Positions 15,215 to 25,990 of a stretch of DNA of 33,233 nucleotides are shown here, piece after piece. The notes below the pieces were generated by a model, which was given only the letters and a program-made list of their open reading frames with translations, ran no database searches and was not told where the DNA came from. Numbering within the stretch: position 1 is the first letter of the stretch; each line of letters starts with the position of its first letter. The DNA is from Pseudomonadota bacterium (GTDB taxonomy: Bacteria > Myxococcota_A > UBA9160 > PR03): positions 1 through 33,233 of the forward strand of contig QEVM01000191.1 in the NCBI GenBank assembly GCA_003576805.1. The letters are read 5' to 3'. Both the position numbers and the translations under genes were made by a program.

Positions 15215-16561
15215 GTGCTGATCTGGTGGATCACCGAAGCGGTGCCGATCCCGGTGACGGCGCTGCTCGGGCCGGCGCTCGCGGTGCTGCTCGGCGTCGG
15301 CAGCGCGCACGAGCTGTTCGCCGCGTTCGGCGACCCGATCGTGATCCTCTTCCTCGGCGGCTTCGTGCTCGCGGAGGCGATGGTCACGACCGGCCTCGAT
15401 CGCCGCGTCGCGTACGCGATCCTCGCGCGCCCGGAGGTCGGCGGCTCGCCGCTGCGCATCCTGCTCGCGTTCGCGTTCCTCACGGCCGGCGTGTCGGGCT
15501 GGATGAACAACACGTCCACGACCGCGATGCTGTATCCGATCGGGCTCTCGGTGCTGCACGCGCTCGCGCGGCAGGCCGGCCTCGACCCGGCGCGGCTGCG
15601 CTTCGGCACCGCGCTGATGCTCGCGATCGCGTGGTCGGCGTCGATCGGCGGGATCGTGACGCCCGTCGGCAGCGCGCCCAACCTGATCGCGCTCGGGCAG
15701 CTCGCCGAGCTCGCGGACCTGCGCGTGCCGTTCTTCCACTGGATGCTGATCACGGCGCCGATCGCGGTCGCGATGCTGGCGTTCCTGCTCGTCTACTTCC
15801 GGCTGGCGCTGCCGCCCGACGTGCCCGCGGCGCGGGCGGCCGCCGCGCGCATCGCCGCCGAACGCGCGGAGCTCGGCCGCCCGTCGCGCGCGGAGCGCAA
15901 CGTGCTGTTCGCGTTCGCCGTGACGGTGGCGCTCTGGGTGGCGCCGGGCGCGCTCGCGATCGCGCTCGGCACCGACGCCCCGGCCGTCGCGCGCGTGCAG
16001 CGGCTGCTGCCCGAGTCGGTCGCGGCGGTGATCGGCGCCTCGCTGCTGTTCCTGCTGCCCGTCGACTGGCGGACGCGGCGCATGACGATCGGCTGGAGCG
16101 ACGCCGCGCGCATCGACTGGGGCACGCTGCTGCTCTTCGGCGGCGGCCTCGCGCTCGGCGGCGCGATGTTCCGCACCGGCCTCGCCGCGTCGATCGGCAG
16201 CGGGCTCGTGGCCTACACCGGCAGCGACTCGCTGCTCGCGCTGACGTGCCTGTTCTGCTGGGTCGCGATCGCGCTGACCGAGACGACGTCGAACACGGCG
16301 ACGGCCACCATGCTCTCGCCGCTCGCGATCGCGGCCGCGCAGGCGGCCGGCGTCAGCCCGGTGCCGGTCGCGATGGGGGTCGCGCTCGGCGCGAGCATGT
16401 CGTTCATGCTGCCCGTCTCGACGCCGCCCAATGCGATCGTCTACGGCTCGGGCGCGGTGCGCATCACCGCGATGGCGCGCCACGGCGCGGTGCTCGACCT
16501 CGCCGCCGCCGCGATCATCCCGGCCGGCGTGCTCGCCGGCTGCCGCCTGCTCGGGCTGTAG
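15215..16561 (+). CDS. DASS/SLC13-family anion:sodium symporter, frameshifted near the N-terminus
   Basis: The open frame gives 448 residues of a divalent anion:Na+ symporter. Family marks are WWITEAVPIPVTALLGPALA, the first Asn-Thr loop MNNTSTTAMLYPIG, the pore-lining IGGIVTPVGSAPN, and the second loop ETTSNTATATMLSPLA. Members move dicarboxylates, sulfate or related anions; the substrate is not predictable here. The true gene probably starts at GTG 15058 (VSEPARQDGAAQ ... AISAAEARFD), which is one frame away. At about 15130 the frame jumps to LALAALLLFPLP, which is open only in the second frame. A 3n+2 deletion or 1-base insertion is needed, and the arginine-rich linker usual after ARFD is missing. 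GTG 15215 falls inside the first membrane helix, so the product as written would be truncated. Confidence 0.8.
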   Translation: MLIWWITEAVPIPVTALLGPALAVLLGVGSAHELFAAFGDPIVILFLGGFVLAEAMVTTGLDRRVAYAILARPEVGGSPLRILLAFAFLTAGVSGWMNNTSTTAMLYPIGLSVLHALARQAGLDPARLRFGTALMLAIAWSASIGGIVTPVGSAPNLIALGQLAELADLRVPFFHWMLITAPIAVAMLAFLLVYFRLALPPDVPAARAAAARIAAERAELGRPSRAERNVLFAFAVTVALWVAPGALAIALGTDAPAVARVQRLLPESVAAVIGASLLFLLPVDWRTRRMTIGWSDAARIDWGTLLLFGGGLALGGAMFRTGLAASIGSGLVAYTGSDSLLALTCLFCWVAIALTETTSNTATATMLSPLAIAAAQAAGVSPVPVAMGVALGASMSFMLPVSTPPNAIVYGSGAVRITAMARHGAVLDLAAAAIIPAGVLAGCRLLGL

Positions 16562-16576
16562 CGCGGGGAGGGTGGC

Positions 16577-16957
16577 TCAGGCGCCGAGGCCGGTGTCGCC
16601 GGTGATCTCGTCGGCGTAGGTGTCGATGCGCGCGATCACCTCGAGCACGTCCTCTTCCGCGAGGCCCTGCGCCTGCAGCGTCTGGAGCAGGTGGCGCACG
16701 AAGAGCGCGAAGTGCCGCAGCCCGATGCCGCGCCCGTAATGGACGGCGGCGAGCGAGCGGCCGTCGTAGGCGACCGGCCCGTCGAGCGCCGCGCCGAAGA
16801 ACGCGCTCTGCATGCGGCGCAGCCGCTCCAGCGACGCGTGCTCGAAGAAGGGCGCCAGCTCGGGGTCGCCGAGCACGCGGCCGTAGAAGGCGTCGATCAG
16901 CGCTGCGATGCCGGCCTCGCCGCCGAGGCGGTCGTAGAGCGTCGGGGTCCGGGTCAT
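16577..16957 (-). CDS. Group I truncated haemoglobin (TrHbN type)
   Basis: A 126-residue protein covering the whole 2-over-2 globin fold. LYDRLGGEAGI starts the domain; Tyr25 in DAFYGRVLGDPELAPFF is the distal B10 tyrosine; Gln50 in RRMQSAFFG lies near the E-helix ligand site; His73 in AVHYGRGIGLRHF is the proximal haem ligand. Group I proteins bind O2 and commonly detoxify nitric oxide. A ribosome binding site (AAGGAGA) lies before ATG 16957. It follows the DCC-family gene by 46 bp on the same strand and converges on the DASS gene, leaving only 15 bp. Confidence 0.9.
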   Translation of the reverse strand: MTRTPTLYDRLGGEAGIAALIDAFYGRVLGDPELAPFFEHASLERLRRMQSAFFGAALDGPVAYDGRSLAAVHYGRGIGLRHFALFVRHLLQTLQAQGLAEEDVLEVIARIDTYADEITGDTGLGA

Positions 16958-17003
16958 CGCGCGTCTCCTTCGGATCGGGTTTGCCGCCGGTCGCGATGCC
17001 GCC

Positions 17004-17426
17004 TCACGCGAGGAAGCGGTCGCGCCACGCGGGCGGCGGCGCCGGGCACGCGTCGCGGCGGCCGAACCAGCCGTAGCGGCGGCGCGCGACGAAGTCGTAG
17101 GCGGCGTCGCGCAGCGCGCGCGGGATCCAGGCGAGCGGCCAGGCGAGGCTCCACGGCGGGCCGAGCGCGCGCAGCACGCCGATCGCCGCGCCGCTCTTCA
17201 CGTGCGCGCCGTCGGAGTCGACCAGCACGACGCTGTCCAGCGCGCCGGCGTCGATTCCGTGGCGCGCGGCCAGCGCGCGGCCGAGCTCCGACTGCAGCGG
17301 CGCGAAGCGAAAGCGCGCGGCGCGGTCGCGCGCCAGCACGAAGCGCACCGCGCCGTGACACAGATTGCAGACGCCGTCGAAGAGCAGGATCGGGTGGACG
17401 GCGGGGTCGGGCGCGGCGCCCGTCAC
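17004..17426 (-). CDS. DCC-family (DUF393) predicted thiol-disulfide oxidoreductase
   Basis: A 140-residue protein with the family's defining start, LLFDGVCNLCHGAVRFVLARD: Asp17 and the CxxC pair Cys20/Cys23. FAPLQSELG and the tryptophan-rich segment with a C-terminal YDFVARRRYGWFGRRDAC follow as usual. The fold is thioredoxin-like, but the biochemical role is not established. The GTG start at 17426 overlaps the stop of the upstream DUF482 gene as GTGA, so the two are coupled. Confidence 0.88.
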   Translation of the reverse strand: MTGAAPDPAVHPILLFDGVCNLCHGAVRFVLARDRAARFRFAPLQSELGRALAARHGIDAGALDSVVLVDSDGAHVKSGAAIGVLRALGPPWSLAWPLAWIPRALRDAAYDFVARRRYGWFGRRDACPAPPPAWRDRFLA

Positions 17427-18577
17427 GGCGGGCCCTCGTGCGCGGGCTTGAGCGCCGACTTCTCGCGCAGCCAGTCGATCGCGTCGGCGGTCTCGGCGCG
17501 CTCGCCCTCGAGGTAGCGCGCGACCGCCGCGGCGAGGCGCGGGTCGGTCAGGAAGTGCGCGCTGTGGGTCGGCTGCGCGTCGAAGCCGCGCACCTGCTTG
17601 TACTGTCCGCCGGCGCCCGGCTCGAAGCGCGCCAGCCCGGCGCGGATGCAGTGCTCGATGCCCGCGTAGTAGCAGACTGCGAAGTGCAGGTGCCGCAGGA
17701 AGGTGTCGGCGCCCCAGTAGCGGCCGTAGAGCGCGTCGCCCTTCTGCACGTTGAAGGCGCCGCCGACCGGGACGCCGTCGCGCAGCGCGACCGCGAAGCA
17801 CAGGCGCTCGCGGAAGCGCTCGCGCACGCGCTCGAAGAAGGCGGGGTTCAGGTAGAGGCGCCCCCACGGATTGCCGTCGATGGTGGCGCGATAGAAGCGC
17901 CACATCGGCTCGAACCAGGCGTCGGGGATGTCGGCGCCGGTGCGCACCTCGATCGTGACGCCGGCGTCCGCGACCGCGCGCAGCTCGCGTCGCACCTCCT
18001 TGCGGCGCTTGTGGCGCAGCGAGCCCAGGTACTCGTCGAAGCTCTTCCAGCCGCGCGCGATCCAGTGGTACTGGAGGCCGAGGCGCGGCAGCCAGCCGGC
18101 GTCGCGCAGCACCGCGAGCTCGTCCTCGCGGCAGAAGTTCACGTGCACGCCGGAGAGCTGGTTGGCGAGCGCGATCTCGCGCAGCGCGTCGCCGAAGCGC
18201 GCGATCCACGCGAGCCGCTCCGCGCCGGGCGCGACCAGGAAGCGCGCGCCGCCGACGGGCGTGAACGGCACGCCGACGAGCAGCTTCGGGTAGTAGCGGA
18301 TGCCGGCGCGCCGGGCGGCGTCGGCCCAGCCGTGGTCGAAGACGAACTCGCCCTCGCTGTTGCCCTTCAGGTAGAGCGGGCACGCGGCCACCAGACGGCC
18401 GCCTTCGCGCGCGACCAGCGGCTGCGCGAGCCAGCCGCTCTCGGCCGTGAGGACGCCGGTCTCCTCGAGCGCCGCGAGCCAGTCCCACTCGAGGAACGGC
18501 GAGTCGTCGCCGACCAGCGCGTTCCACTGCTCGCGGTCGAGCGAGCGGACTCCGTCGGCGAGCTCGATCTGCGGCAC
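17423..18577 (-). CDS. GNAT-fold acyltransferase of the DUF482/COG3146 family
   Basis: A 384-residue protein close to the usual length of the family. Conserved stretches include SPFLEWDWLAALEETG (N-terminal half), VFDHGWADAARRAG, the basic RHKRRKEVRREL helix, and YGRYWGADTFLRHLHFAVCYY in the C-terminal GNAT domain, ending with GGQYKQVRGF. The family is annotated as predicted N-acyltransferase, sometimes linked with peptidoglycan or lipid modification, without firm biochemical proof. The GTG at 18577 has a TAGACT box six bases upstream and no ribosome binding site, so the messenger may be leaderless. It is the first gene of a three-gene minus-strand run with the DCC protein and truncated haemoglobin. 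Confidence 0.85.
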   Translation of the reverse strand: MPQIELADGVRSLDREQWNALVGDDSPFLEWDWLAALEETGVLTAESGWLAQPLVAREGGRLVAACPLYLKGNSEGEFVFDHGWADAARRAGIRYYPKLLVGVPFTPVGGARFLVAPGAERLAWIARFGDALREIALANQLSGVHVNFCREDELAVLRDAGWLPRLGLQYHWIARGWKSFDEYLGSLRHKRRKEVRRELRAVADAGVTIEVRTGADIPDAWFEPMWRFYRATIDGNPWGRLYLNPAFFERVRERFRERLCFAVALRDGVPVGGAFNVQKGDALYGRYWGADTFLRHLHFAVCYYAGIEHCIRAGLARFEPGAGGQYKQVRGFDAQPTHSAHFLTDPRLAAAVARYLEGERAETADAIDWLREKSALKPAHEGPP

Positions 18578-18583
18578 GCGGCG

Positions 18584-18589
18584 AGTCTA
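18584..18589 (-). promoter_or_regulatory. Candidate -10 box (TAGACT) of the DUF482 gene
   Basis: On the minus strand TAGACT is followed by CGCCGC and the GTG start at 18577, a six-base gap. The same hexamer occurs upstream of the DsbA-like gene at 23393. No clear -35 element was seen. Confidence 0.4.
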
Positions 18590-18672
18590 GCCGGGCGACG
18601 CGGCGCGCCTTCCGGCCGGCCGCCGCGGTCCGTGCGAAGATCCGGCCGCCGCGCAGCGAGATCGGAGCGGAG

Positions 18673-18807
18673 ATGAGCGAGAGAGACGTCGCGATCGTGG
18701 TGGGCGTGGGCGCCGAGCGATCGCCGACGCGTATTGGATGCTGCACCGCCAGCCCCCGAGCGCGTGGACGCACGAGCTCGATCTGCGGCGTACGAGGACC
18801 GTTCTGA
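18673..18807 (+). pseudogene. Remnant of a short-chain dehydrogenase/reductase gene (internal deletion)
   Basis: The ATG at 18673 (after GGAGCGGAG) opens MSERDVAIVVGVGAE, the first beta strand and start of the glycine motif of an SDR. From about 18717, in another frame, the sequence reads AIADAYWMLHRQPPSAWTHELDLR, the characteristic C-terminus of one SDR subgroup, followed by a frame-slipped YEDR-type ending and a TGA at 18805-18807. The roughly 200 residues between, including the catalytic Tyr-x-x-x-Lys, are gone. It is therefore a fused N- and C-terminal scar, divergent from the DUF482 gene. Recognition rests on two short blocks, so confidence is moderate. Confidence 0.55.
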
Positions 18808-18850
18808 GGAACCATCGCGCTGCGCGGACGGCGCGCCGCAAGGGGCGGGA

Positions 18851-19723
18851 ATGAGACGGGACGGAATCGCCGTGGTGATCGGGGCGTGTGCGGCGATCGC
18901 GGCGCTGCTGCCGCGCGTCGCGGCCGCGGACGGGATCGTGCTCGGCGATGCGCTCAGCCGCATCGACACGATGTGCATGAGCACGCAGGGGCCCATGGGA
19001 GACTTCCCCGAAGACGGCTTCTGGTCGTGCGAGGAGCACCCGGCCACGCCGAGCGAATCGGGCACGACGCGCGCCACCGCGTCCGCGTCCTTCGGGGACC
19101 TCTTGCTGACGGCCGTCAGCACGGATTGCGTCTCCTGCCCGTTCGCGCCGTCGACGCGCTCGGCGAGCCGGATCTCGTTCGAGCTGGCCGTCGCCACGAG
19201 CGGATCGCCGCCGCAGCCGCTCCAGGACGTCCCGGTGCGCATCACGACCGAAGGCGAAGTCGGCGTCGCGCCGCTCGGCTTGCTGGCGGCCGGCGGCACG
19301 TATCTGTCCTCGACGCTGCAGACGACGTTCACGAACGCCGACGTCTTCGCGCACACCATGAAGACCGTCTCACCGACCGTGCTCGCGGACGACTACGCGA
19401 TCACGGAGACGGTCGATCTCTTCCCCGACGAGGTCTATTTCGGGAACGTGTACGTCGGCTGCAACCAGAACAGCTCCATCCCCGGCGACTGGGCGTGCAG
19501 CGGGCACGCGAGCGTGCAGTTCGCGCTCGATCAGGCGGCGTTCGACGCCCGCATGGGCGCGCAGAGCTTCGACCTCTCGCAGTTCTTCGCGATCCAGCGG
19601 AGCCCCAATCTGGTGCCCGAGCCGTCCTCCGCGCTCCTCGACTCCTGCGCGCTCGGCCTGCTCGTCCTCTCGCAGCGGGCGCGGCGTTGGCGGCGCAGCG
19701 CGAGGGCTATGCTGCGGGCATGA
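18851..19723 (+). CDS. Secreted protein with PEP-CTERM-like sorting signal, function unknown
   Basis: A 290-residue protein with a signal peptide (IAVVIGACAAIAALLPRVAAA) and a C-terminal tail of VPEPSSALL (from residue 255), a short hydrophobic stretch (CALGLLVLS) and a basic end (RARRWRRSARA). This is the layout recognised by exosortases in Gram-negative exopolysaccharide producers. The body is strand-rich and contains seven or so cysteines (for example TMCMSTQ, FWSCEEH, TDCVSCPF, GCNQNS, WACSGH) but matches no family I know. The ATG at 18851 was chosen because the signal peptide starts there; the upstream-open frame runs over the SDR remnant. Its TGA overlaps the clpS ATG as ATGA. No exosortase gene is in the window. 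Confidence 0.75.
   Translation: MRRDGIAVVIGACAAIAALLPRVAAADGIVLGDALSRIDTMCMSTQGPMGDFPEDGFWSCEEHPATPSESGTTRATASASFGDLLLTAVSTDCVSCPFAPSTRSASRISFELAVATSGSPPQPLQDVPVRITTEGEVGVAPLGLLAAGGTYLSSTLQTTFTNADVFAHTMKTVSPTVLADDYAITETVDLFPDEVYFGNVYVGCNQNSSIPGDWACSGHASVQFALDQAAFDARMGAQSFDLSQFFAIQRSPNLVPEPSSALLDSCALGLLVLSQRARRWRRSARAMLRA
19708..19713 (+). promoter_or_regulatory. Candidate internal -10 box (TATGCT) of clpS
   Basis: TATGCT is followed by GCGGGC (six bases) and the clpS ATG at 19720. It lies inside the last codons of the PEP-CTERM gene, so clpS-clpA could be transcribed separately as a leaderless message even though the genes overlap. Confidence 0.35.
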
Positions 19724-20076
19724 GTGCGCCTGGCGAACCCGGTGGCCCGAAAGGACCCGAGCGTCCCGGCGACGCCCCGCTGCGCGAGCGCGGCGTCGCG
19801 ACGCAGTCGCGCCCGAAGGTCACGCGCCCGCCGCGCTTCAAGGTGCTCATCTACAACGACGACTACACGCCGATGGAGTTCGTCGTGGCGCTGCTCGAGC
19901 AGGTGTTCTCGAAGAGTCCCGCGGCCGCGACCGAGCTGATGCTGCAGATCCACCGCAAGGGCATGGGCGTCGCCGGCGTCTACGTGCTCGAGGTCGCGGA
20001 GACCAAGGTCGCGACGGTGCACAAGCTGGCCGAGCAGCGCGGACACCCGCTGCGCGCCGGGCTCGAGAAGGAGTAG
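19720..20076 (+). CDS. clpS: ATP-dependent Clp protease adaptor ClpS
   Basis: A 118-residue protein with a flexible N-terminal tail of about 37 residues and the ClpS core: FKVLIYNDDYTPMEFVV, VFSKSPAAATELMLQIHRKGMGVAGVY and ETKVATVHKLAEQRGHPL. The NDDYTPM loop and the histidine helix form the pocket that binds N-degron substrates and delivers them to ClpAP. It sits directly before clpA (4 bp from stop to TTG), the classic clpS-clpA arrangement. The core is complete. Confidence 0.97.
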   Translation: MSAPGEPGGPKGPERPGDAPLRERGVATQSRPKVTRPPRFKVLIYNDDYTPMEFVVALLEQVFSKSPAAATELMLQIHRKGMGVAGVYVLEVAETKVATVHKLAEQRGHPLRAGLEKE

Positions 20077-23321
<3,245 letters not shown>

Positions 23322-23322
<1 letters not shown>

Positions 23323-23339
23323 GCGAGCGATCGTTCGCT
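23322..23339 (+). terminator. Possible weak terminator hairpin after hemF
   Basis: AGCGAGC (23322-23328) can pair with GTTCGCT (23333-23339) around GATC, a seven-pair stem with one G-U pair. It starts at the hemF stop codon and is followed by TTGCCGTTT, only a poor T-tract. Confidence 0.3.
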
Positions 23340-23392
23340 TGCCGTTTGCGCTCAGCGCGCGCGCGCGGCGTAGGCGCACGCAGCGCGTGGGC

Positions 23393-23398
23393 TAGACT
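23393..23398 (+). promoter_or_regulatory. Candidate -10 box (TAGACT) of the DsbA-like gene
   Basis: TAGACT lies 28 bases before ATG 23427, with GAGAGGTGA between them as ribosome binding site, so this transcript would have a normal short leader. It serves as a contrast to the boxes that lie 6-9 bases from their starts. Confidence 0.35.
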
Positions 23399-23426
23399 GC
23401 GCGGCCTTCCAAACGAGAGGTGACTC

Positions 23427-24164
23427 ATGGCGTCGGGCGGAACCTCGATGAGCGCAGCGGTCGTCGTCGCGATCGCGTTCCTGGTCGGGAGCTGGATCAT
23501 CAAGAGCGGTCTCGACCAGCAGAGCGAGCAGCTGACGGCGGTGGCGAGCGCGCTCGGCGAGCTCGACGACGCGGTCCGGCAGGGCGGGATGGGCGGCCGG
23601 CCGCCGCAGCGCGCCGAAGGTCCGCCGATGCCCGACCCGAACAAGGTGCACACGGTCGACGTGAAGGACGCGCCGATCCGCGGCGACCAGAACGCCCAGG
23701 TGACGATCGTCGCGTTCAGCGACTTCCAGTGCCCGTTCTGCAACCGCGTGAACCCGACGCTCGCGAAGCTGCTCGAGACCTATCCCGGCAAGGTGCGCGT
23801 CGCGTTCAAGCACATGCCGCTGCGCATCCATCCCGACGCGCCGGCCGCGCACGCCGCGGCCGAGGCCGCGCACCGCCAGGGCAAGTTCTGGGAGATGTAC
23901 GACCTGATCTTCGCGAACCAGCGCGAGCTCTCGCCCGCCAAGTTCCGCGAGTACGCGCAGCAGCTCGGCCTCGATCTCGCGAAGTTCGACAAGGACGTGG
24001 CCGACGCCGCGGTCAAGCAGAAGATCGACGCCGACATGAAGGAGGCCGACAAGCTCGGCGTCGCCGGCACGCCCGCCTTCTTCATCAACGGCAAGTACCT
24101 CTCGGGCGCGCAGCCCTACGAGAACTTCCAGAAGCTCGTCGACGAGGCGCTCGCGAAGGGCTGA
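23427..24164 (+). CDS. Membrane-anchored DsbA-family thiol-disulfide protein
   Basis: A 245-residue protein. One N-terminal membrane helix (about residues 9-25, AAVVVAIAFLVGSWIIK) is uncleaved-looking and followed by a short coiled coil and a Pro/Gly linker. The thioredoxin fold with a DsbA helical insert occupies 75-245. The active site is Cys102-Pro-Phe-Cys105 in FSDFQCPFC, and the cis-proline is Pro216 in GVAGTPAFFINGK. This class (like DsbG/BDBD or thioredoxin_4 proteins) makes or repairs disulfides outside the cytoplasm. It has its own promoter-like box and a good ribosome binding site. Confidence 0.92.
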   Translation: MASGGTSMSAAVVVAIAFLVGSWIIKSGLDQQSEQLTAVASALGELDDAVRQGGMGGRPPQRAEGPPMPDPNKVHTVDVKDAPIRGDQNAQVTIVAFSDFQCPFCNRVNPTLAKLLETYPGKVRVAFKHMPLRIHPDAPAAHAAAEAAHRQGKFWEMYDLIFANQRELSPAKFREYAQQLGLDLAKFDKDVADAAVKQKIDADMKEADKLGVAGTPAFFINGKYLSGAQPYENFQKLVDEALAKG

Positions 24165-24190
24165 TCCCGGACCGGAGCGTGGTTGCTTTG

Positions 24191-24473
24191 CGACCGCGAG
24201 CCTTGTGGGTCTCGCCGCTCGCCTGCGGCTCGCTACGCGGGAAACGGGCGGCTCGCTTCGATCGGTGCAGCGCGCTTGCGTGAACGACCGCGGGCTTGGT
24301 GACCTCGCCGCTCGCCTGCGGCTCGCTACGCGGGAAACGGGCGGGTCGCTTCGATCGGTGCAGCGCGCTTGCGTGAACGACCGCGGGCTTGGTGACCTCG
24401 CCGCTCGCCTCGTGAACGACCGCGGGCTTGGTGACCTCGCCGCTCGCCTGCGGCTCGCTACGCGGGAAACGGG
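24191..24473 (+). repeat. Tandem array of a 93-bp intergenic repeat
   Basis: Within the 361-bp gap between converging genes, units begin (CGACCGCG) at 24191, 24285, 24378 and 24417. The first two are complete (94 and 93 bp). The third is cut to 39 bp by a 54-bp internal deletion, and the fourth is a 5' part. Each unit carries CTCGCCGCTCGCCTGCGGCT followed by CGCTACGCGGGAAACGG, with a small GCCGC/GCGGC hairpin (24214-24229 in unit one), then GCTTCGATCGGTGCAGCG and CTTGCGTGAA. Related single copies occur near 11546 and 30752. The rest of the gap holds no gene that I can support. It is not a CRISPR array, since there are no unique spacers. Confidence 0.9.
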
Positions 24474-24525
24474 GCGTTTGCGCTTCGGGCGTGTCCCGAG
24501 CGTCATGCTCGGTGTGGGCGGTGGA

Positions 24526-25866
24526 TCAACGTTGTCGCCAACGCCCCCGCACGAACACCACGCCGACCAGGGCGGCGCGCGCGACGTGGTCGAAGACGAG
24601 CGCGACCCACATCCAGACGACGGGCAGGCCGGCGTGCGAGAAGGCCCAGGCGAGCGGCACGCGGAAGGCCCAGTTGCCGATCGCGGCGCCGAGCAGCGGC
24701 GTCACGGTGTCGCCGGCGCCGCGCAGCGCGCCGGCGATCGTGAAGTGGAAGCCGAGCAGCGGCTGCGTGAGCGCGAGCGTCAGCATGAACGGGCCCAGCT
24801 CGGCGAGCACGCCGGCGTCGTCGGTGAAGACGCGCGCCAGCGGCTCGCGCGCGGTCGCGAACACGACGCCGAGCAGGGCCGACACCGCCACCGCGAAGCG
24901 CGTCGCGCGCCAGCCGGCGCGCTGCGCGGCGCGCGGATCGGCGGCGCCGAGCGAGTGGCCGACGAGCGTGGCGGCCGCGGTCGCGAAGCCGATCCCCGGG
25001 ATCCACGAGAACGACATCATGCGCACGCCGACGGTGTAGGCCGCGATCGCCGACGCGCCGTAGTCGCCGAGCATGCGGAAGTAGTCGAGCAGCGCGAGGT
25101 TCAGCACCAGGCGCTCGAGCACGGCGGGCGCCGAGATGCGGCCGACCTCGACCAGGCTGGCGCGGGCGGGCGCGAGGTCGCCGCGCGCGAGCGCGAGCGA
25201 GCCGCGCACGCCGCGCCGCTGCGAGAGCACGCCGAGCAGCGCCACCGCCACGACCTGTGCGCCCAGCGTCGCCGCGCCGGCGCCCGCCAGGCCGAGCTGC
25301 GGCAGGCCGAACGGTCCGAAGATCAGCAGCCAGTTGAGCAGCGTCTTCACCGAGGTCACCACGACCGCGACGGCGAGCGGCGTGCGCGTGTCGCGCGCCG
25401 CGCGGAAGCCGCACTCGAGCGTGATCGACACCGCGAACAGCAGCGTCGAGAGCATCGTGAGCCGCAGGTAGGGGAGCGCGACGTCCACGACGTCGGGCTT
25501 GGCGTTGAGCAGCTCGAGCAGCGGGCGCGGGATCGCGAGCACGAGCCCGGCGATCGCGGCGGCGGCGGTGATCGACACGGCGAGACAGCTCGCCAGCGCG
25601 GCGCGCGCGCGTGCGGGATCGCCGGCGCCGAGCGCGCGCGCCATCAGCGCGACGCCCGCGGTGCCGACCGCGAACAGCACCGCCTGCGTCAGCAGGAAGA
25701 TCTGCGTGACGTAGCCGACCGCGGCGAGCGCGTGCGGCCCGAGCCGGCCGAGCATCGCGATGTCGATCAGCGACACCGCGCTCGCGAGCACCTGCGAGAG
25801 GATCACCGGCCAGGCGAGCGTCCAGATCTCGCGGTCGGCGGCGCGCGCGTCGGCGCGGCGCAGCAC
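24526..25866 (-). CDS. MATE-family efflux transporter
   Basis: A 446-residue membrane protein with about twelve hydrophobic helices in two related halves. REIWTLAWPVILSQVLASAVSLIDIAML (split across the first helix) and GTAGVALMARALGAGD in the first half correspond to GFATAAATLVGHSLGAADP and AGALRGAGDTVTPLLGAA in the second: typical MATE marks. It should export drugs or cationic organic compounds using a Na+ or H+ gradient. The assigned GTG start at 25866 has no ribosome binding site. The frame stays open upstream through a Pro/Ala/Asp-rich stretch into the ispH 3' end without ATG or GTG, so the true start is uncertain. It lies 124 bp downstream of ispH on the same strand. Confidence 0.9.
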   Translation of the reverse strand: MLRRADARAADREIWTLAWPVILSQVLASAVSLIDIAMLGRLGPHALAAVGYVTQIFLLTQAVLFAVGTAGVALMARALGAGDPARARAALASCLAVSITAAAAIAGLVLAIPRPLLELLNAKPDVVDVALPYLRLTMLSTLLFAVSITLECGFRAARDTRTPLAVAVVVTSVKTLLNWLLIFGPFGLPQLGLAGAGAATLGAQVVAVALLGVLSQRRGVRGSLALARGDLAPARASLVEVGRISAPAVLERLVLNLALLDYFRMLGDYGASAIAAYTVGVRMMSFSWIPGIGFATAAATLVGHSLGAADPRAAQRAGWRATRFAVAVSALLGVVFATAREPLARVFTDDAGVLAELGPFMLTLALTQPLLGFHFTIAGALRGAGDTVTPLLGAAIGNWAFRVPLAWAFSHAGLPVVWMWVALVFDHVARAALVGVVFVRGRWRQR

Positions 25867-25990
25867 GGCGGCGTGGGCGGCGACCGCGGCGGATGGAATG
25901 GCGGGCGCGGACTCCGGGTCGTCGGGCTCGGCGACCTCGGTGGCGTCGTCGTCGGCGCTGGCGCCGGCGTCGGGGCGCCGGCCGCCGCGC

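Noticed and set aside
18734..18850. N-terminal extension of the PEP-CTERM protein from GTG 18734
   Set aside because: It would put about 40 residues before the signal peptide and runs over the SDR remnant; ATG 18851 has a purine-rich site and starts the signal peptide.
24191..24473. CRISPR array
   Set aside because: Units are contiguous 93-bp copies with no unique spacers, one copy is internally deleted, and no cas gene is present.
24205..24474. Repetitive open frame (GLAARLRLATRETG-type peptide) and its minus-strand counterpart (VASRRRAARSPSP-type)
   Set aside because: It is just the 93-bp intergenic repeat read through in frame (93 is divisible by three). The same peptide scraps appear at 11546 and 30752. 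No start site and no codon logic.
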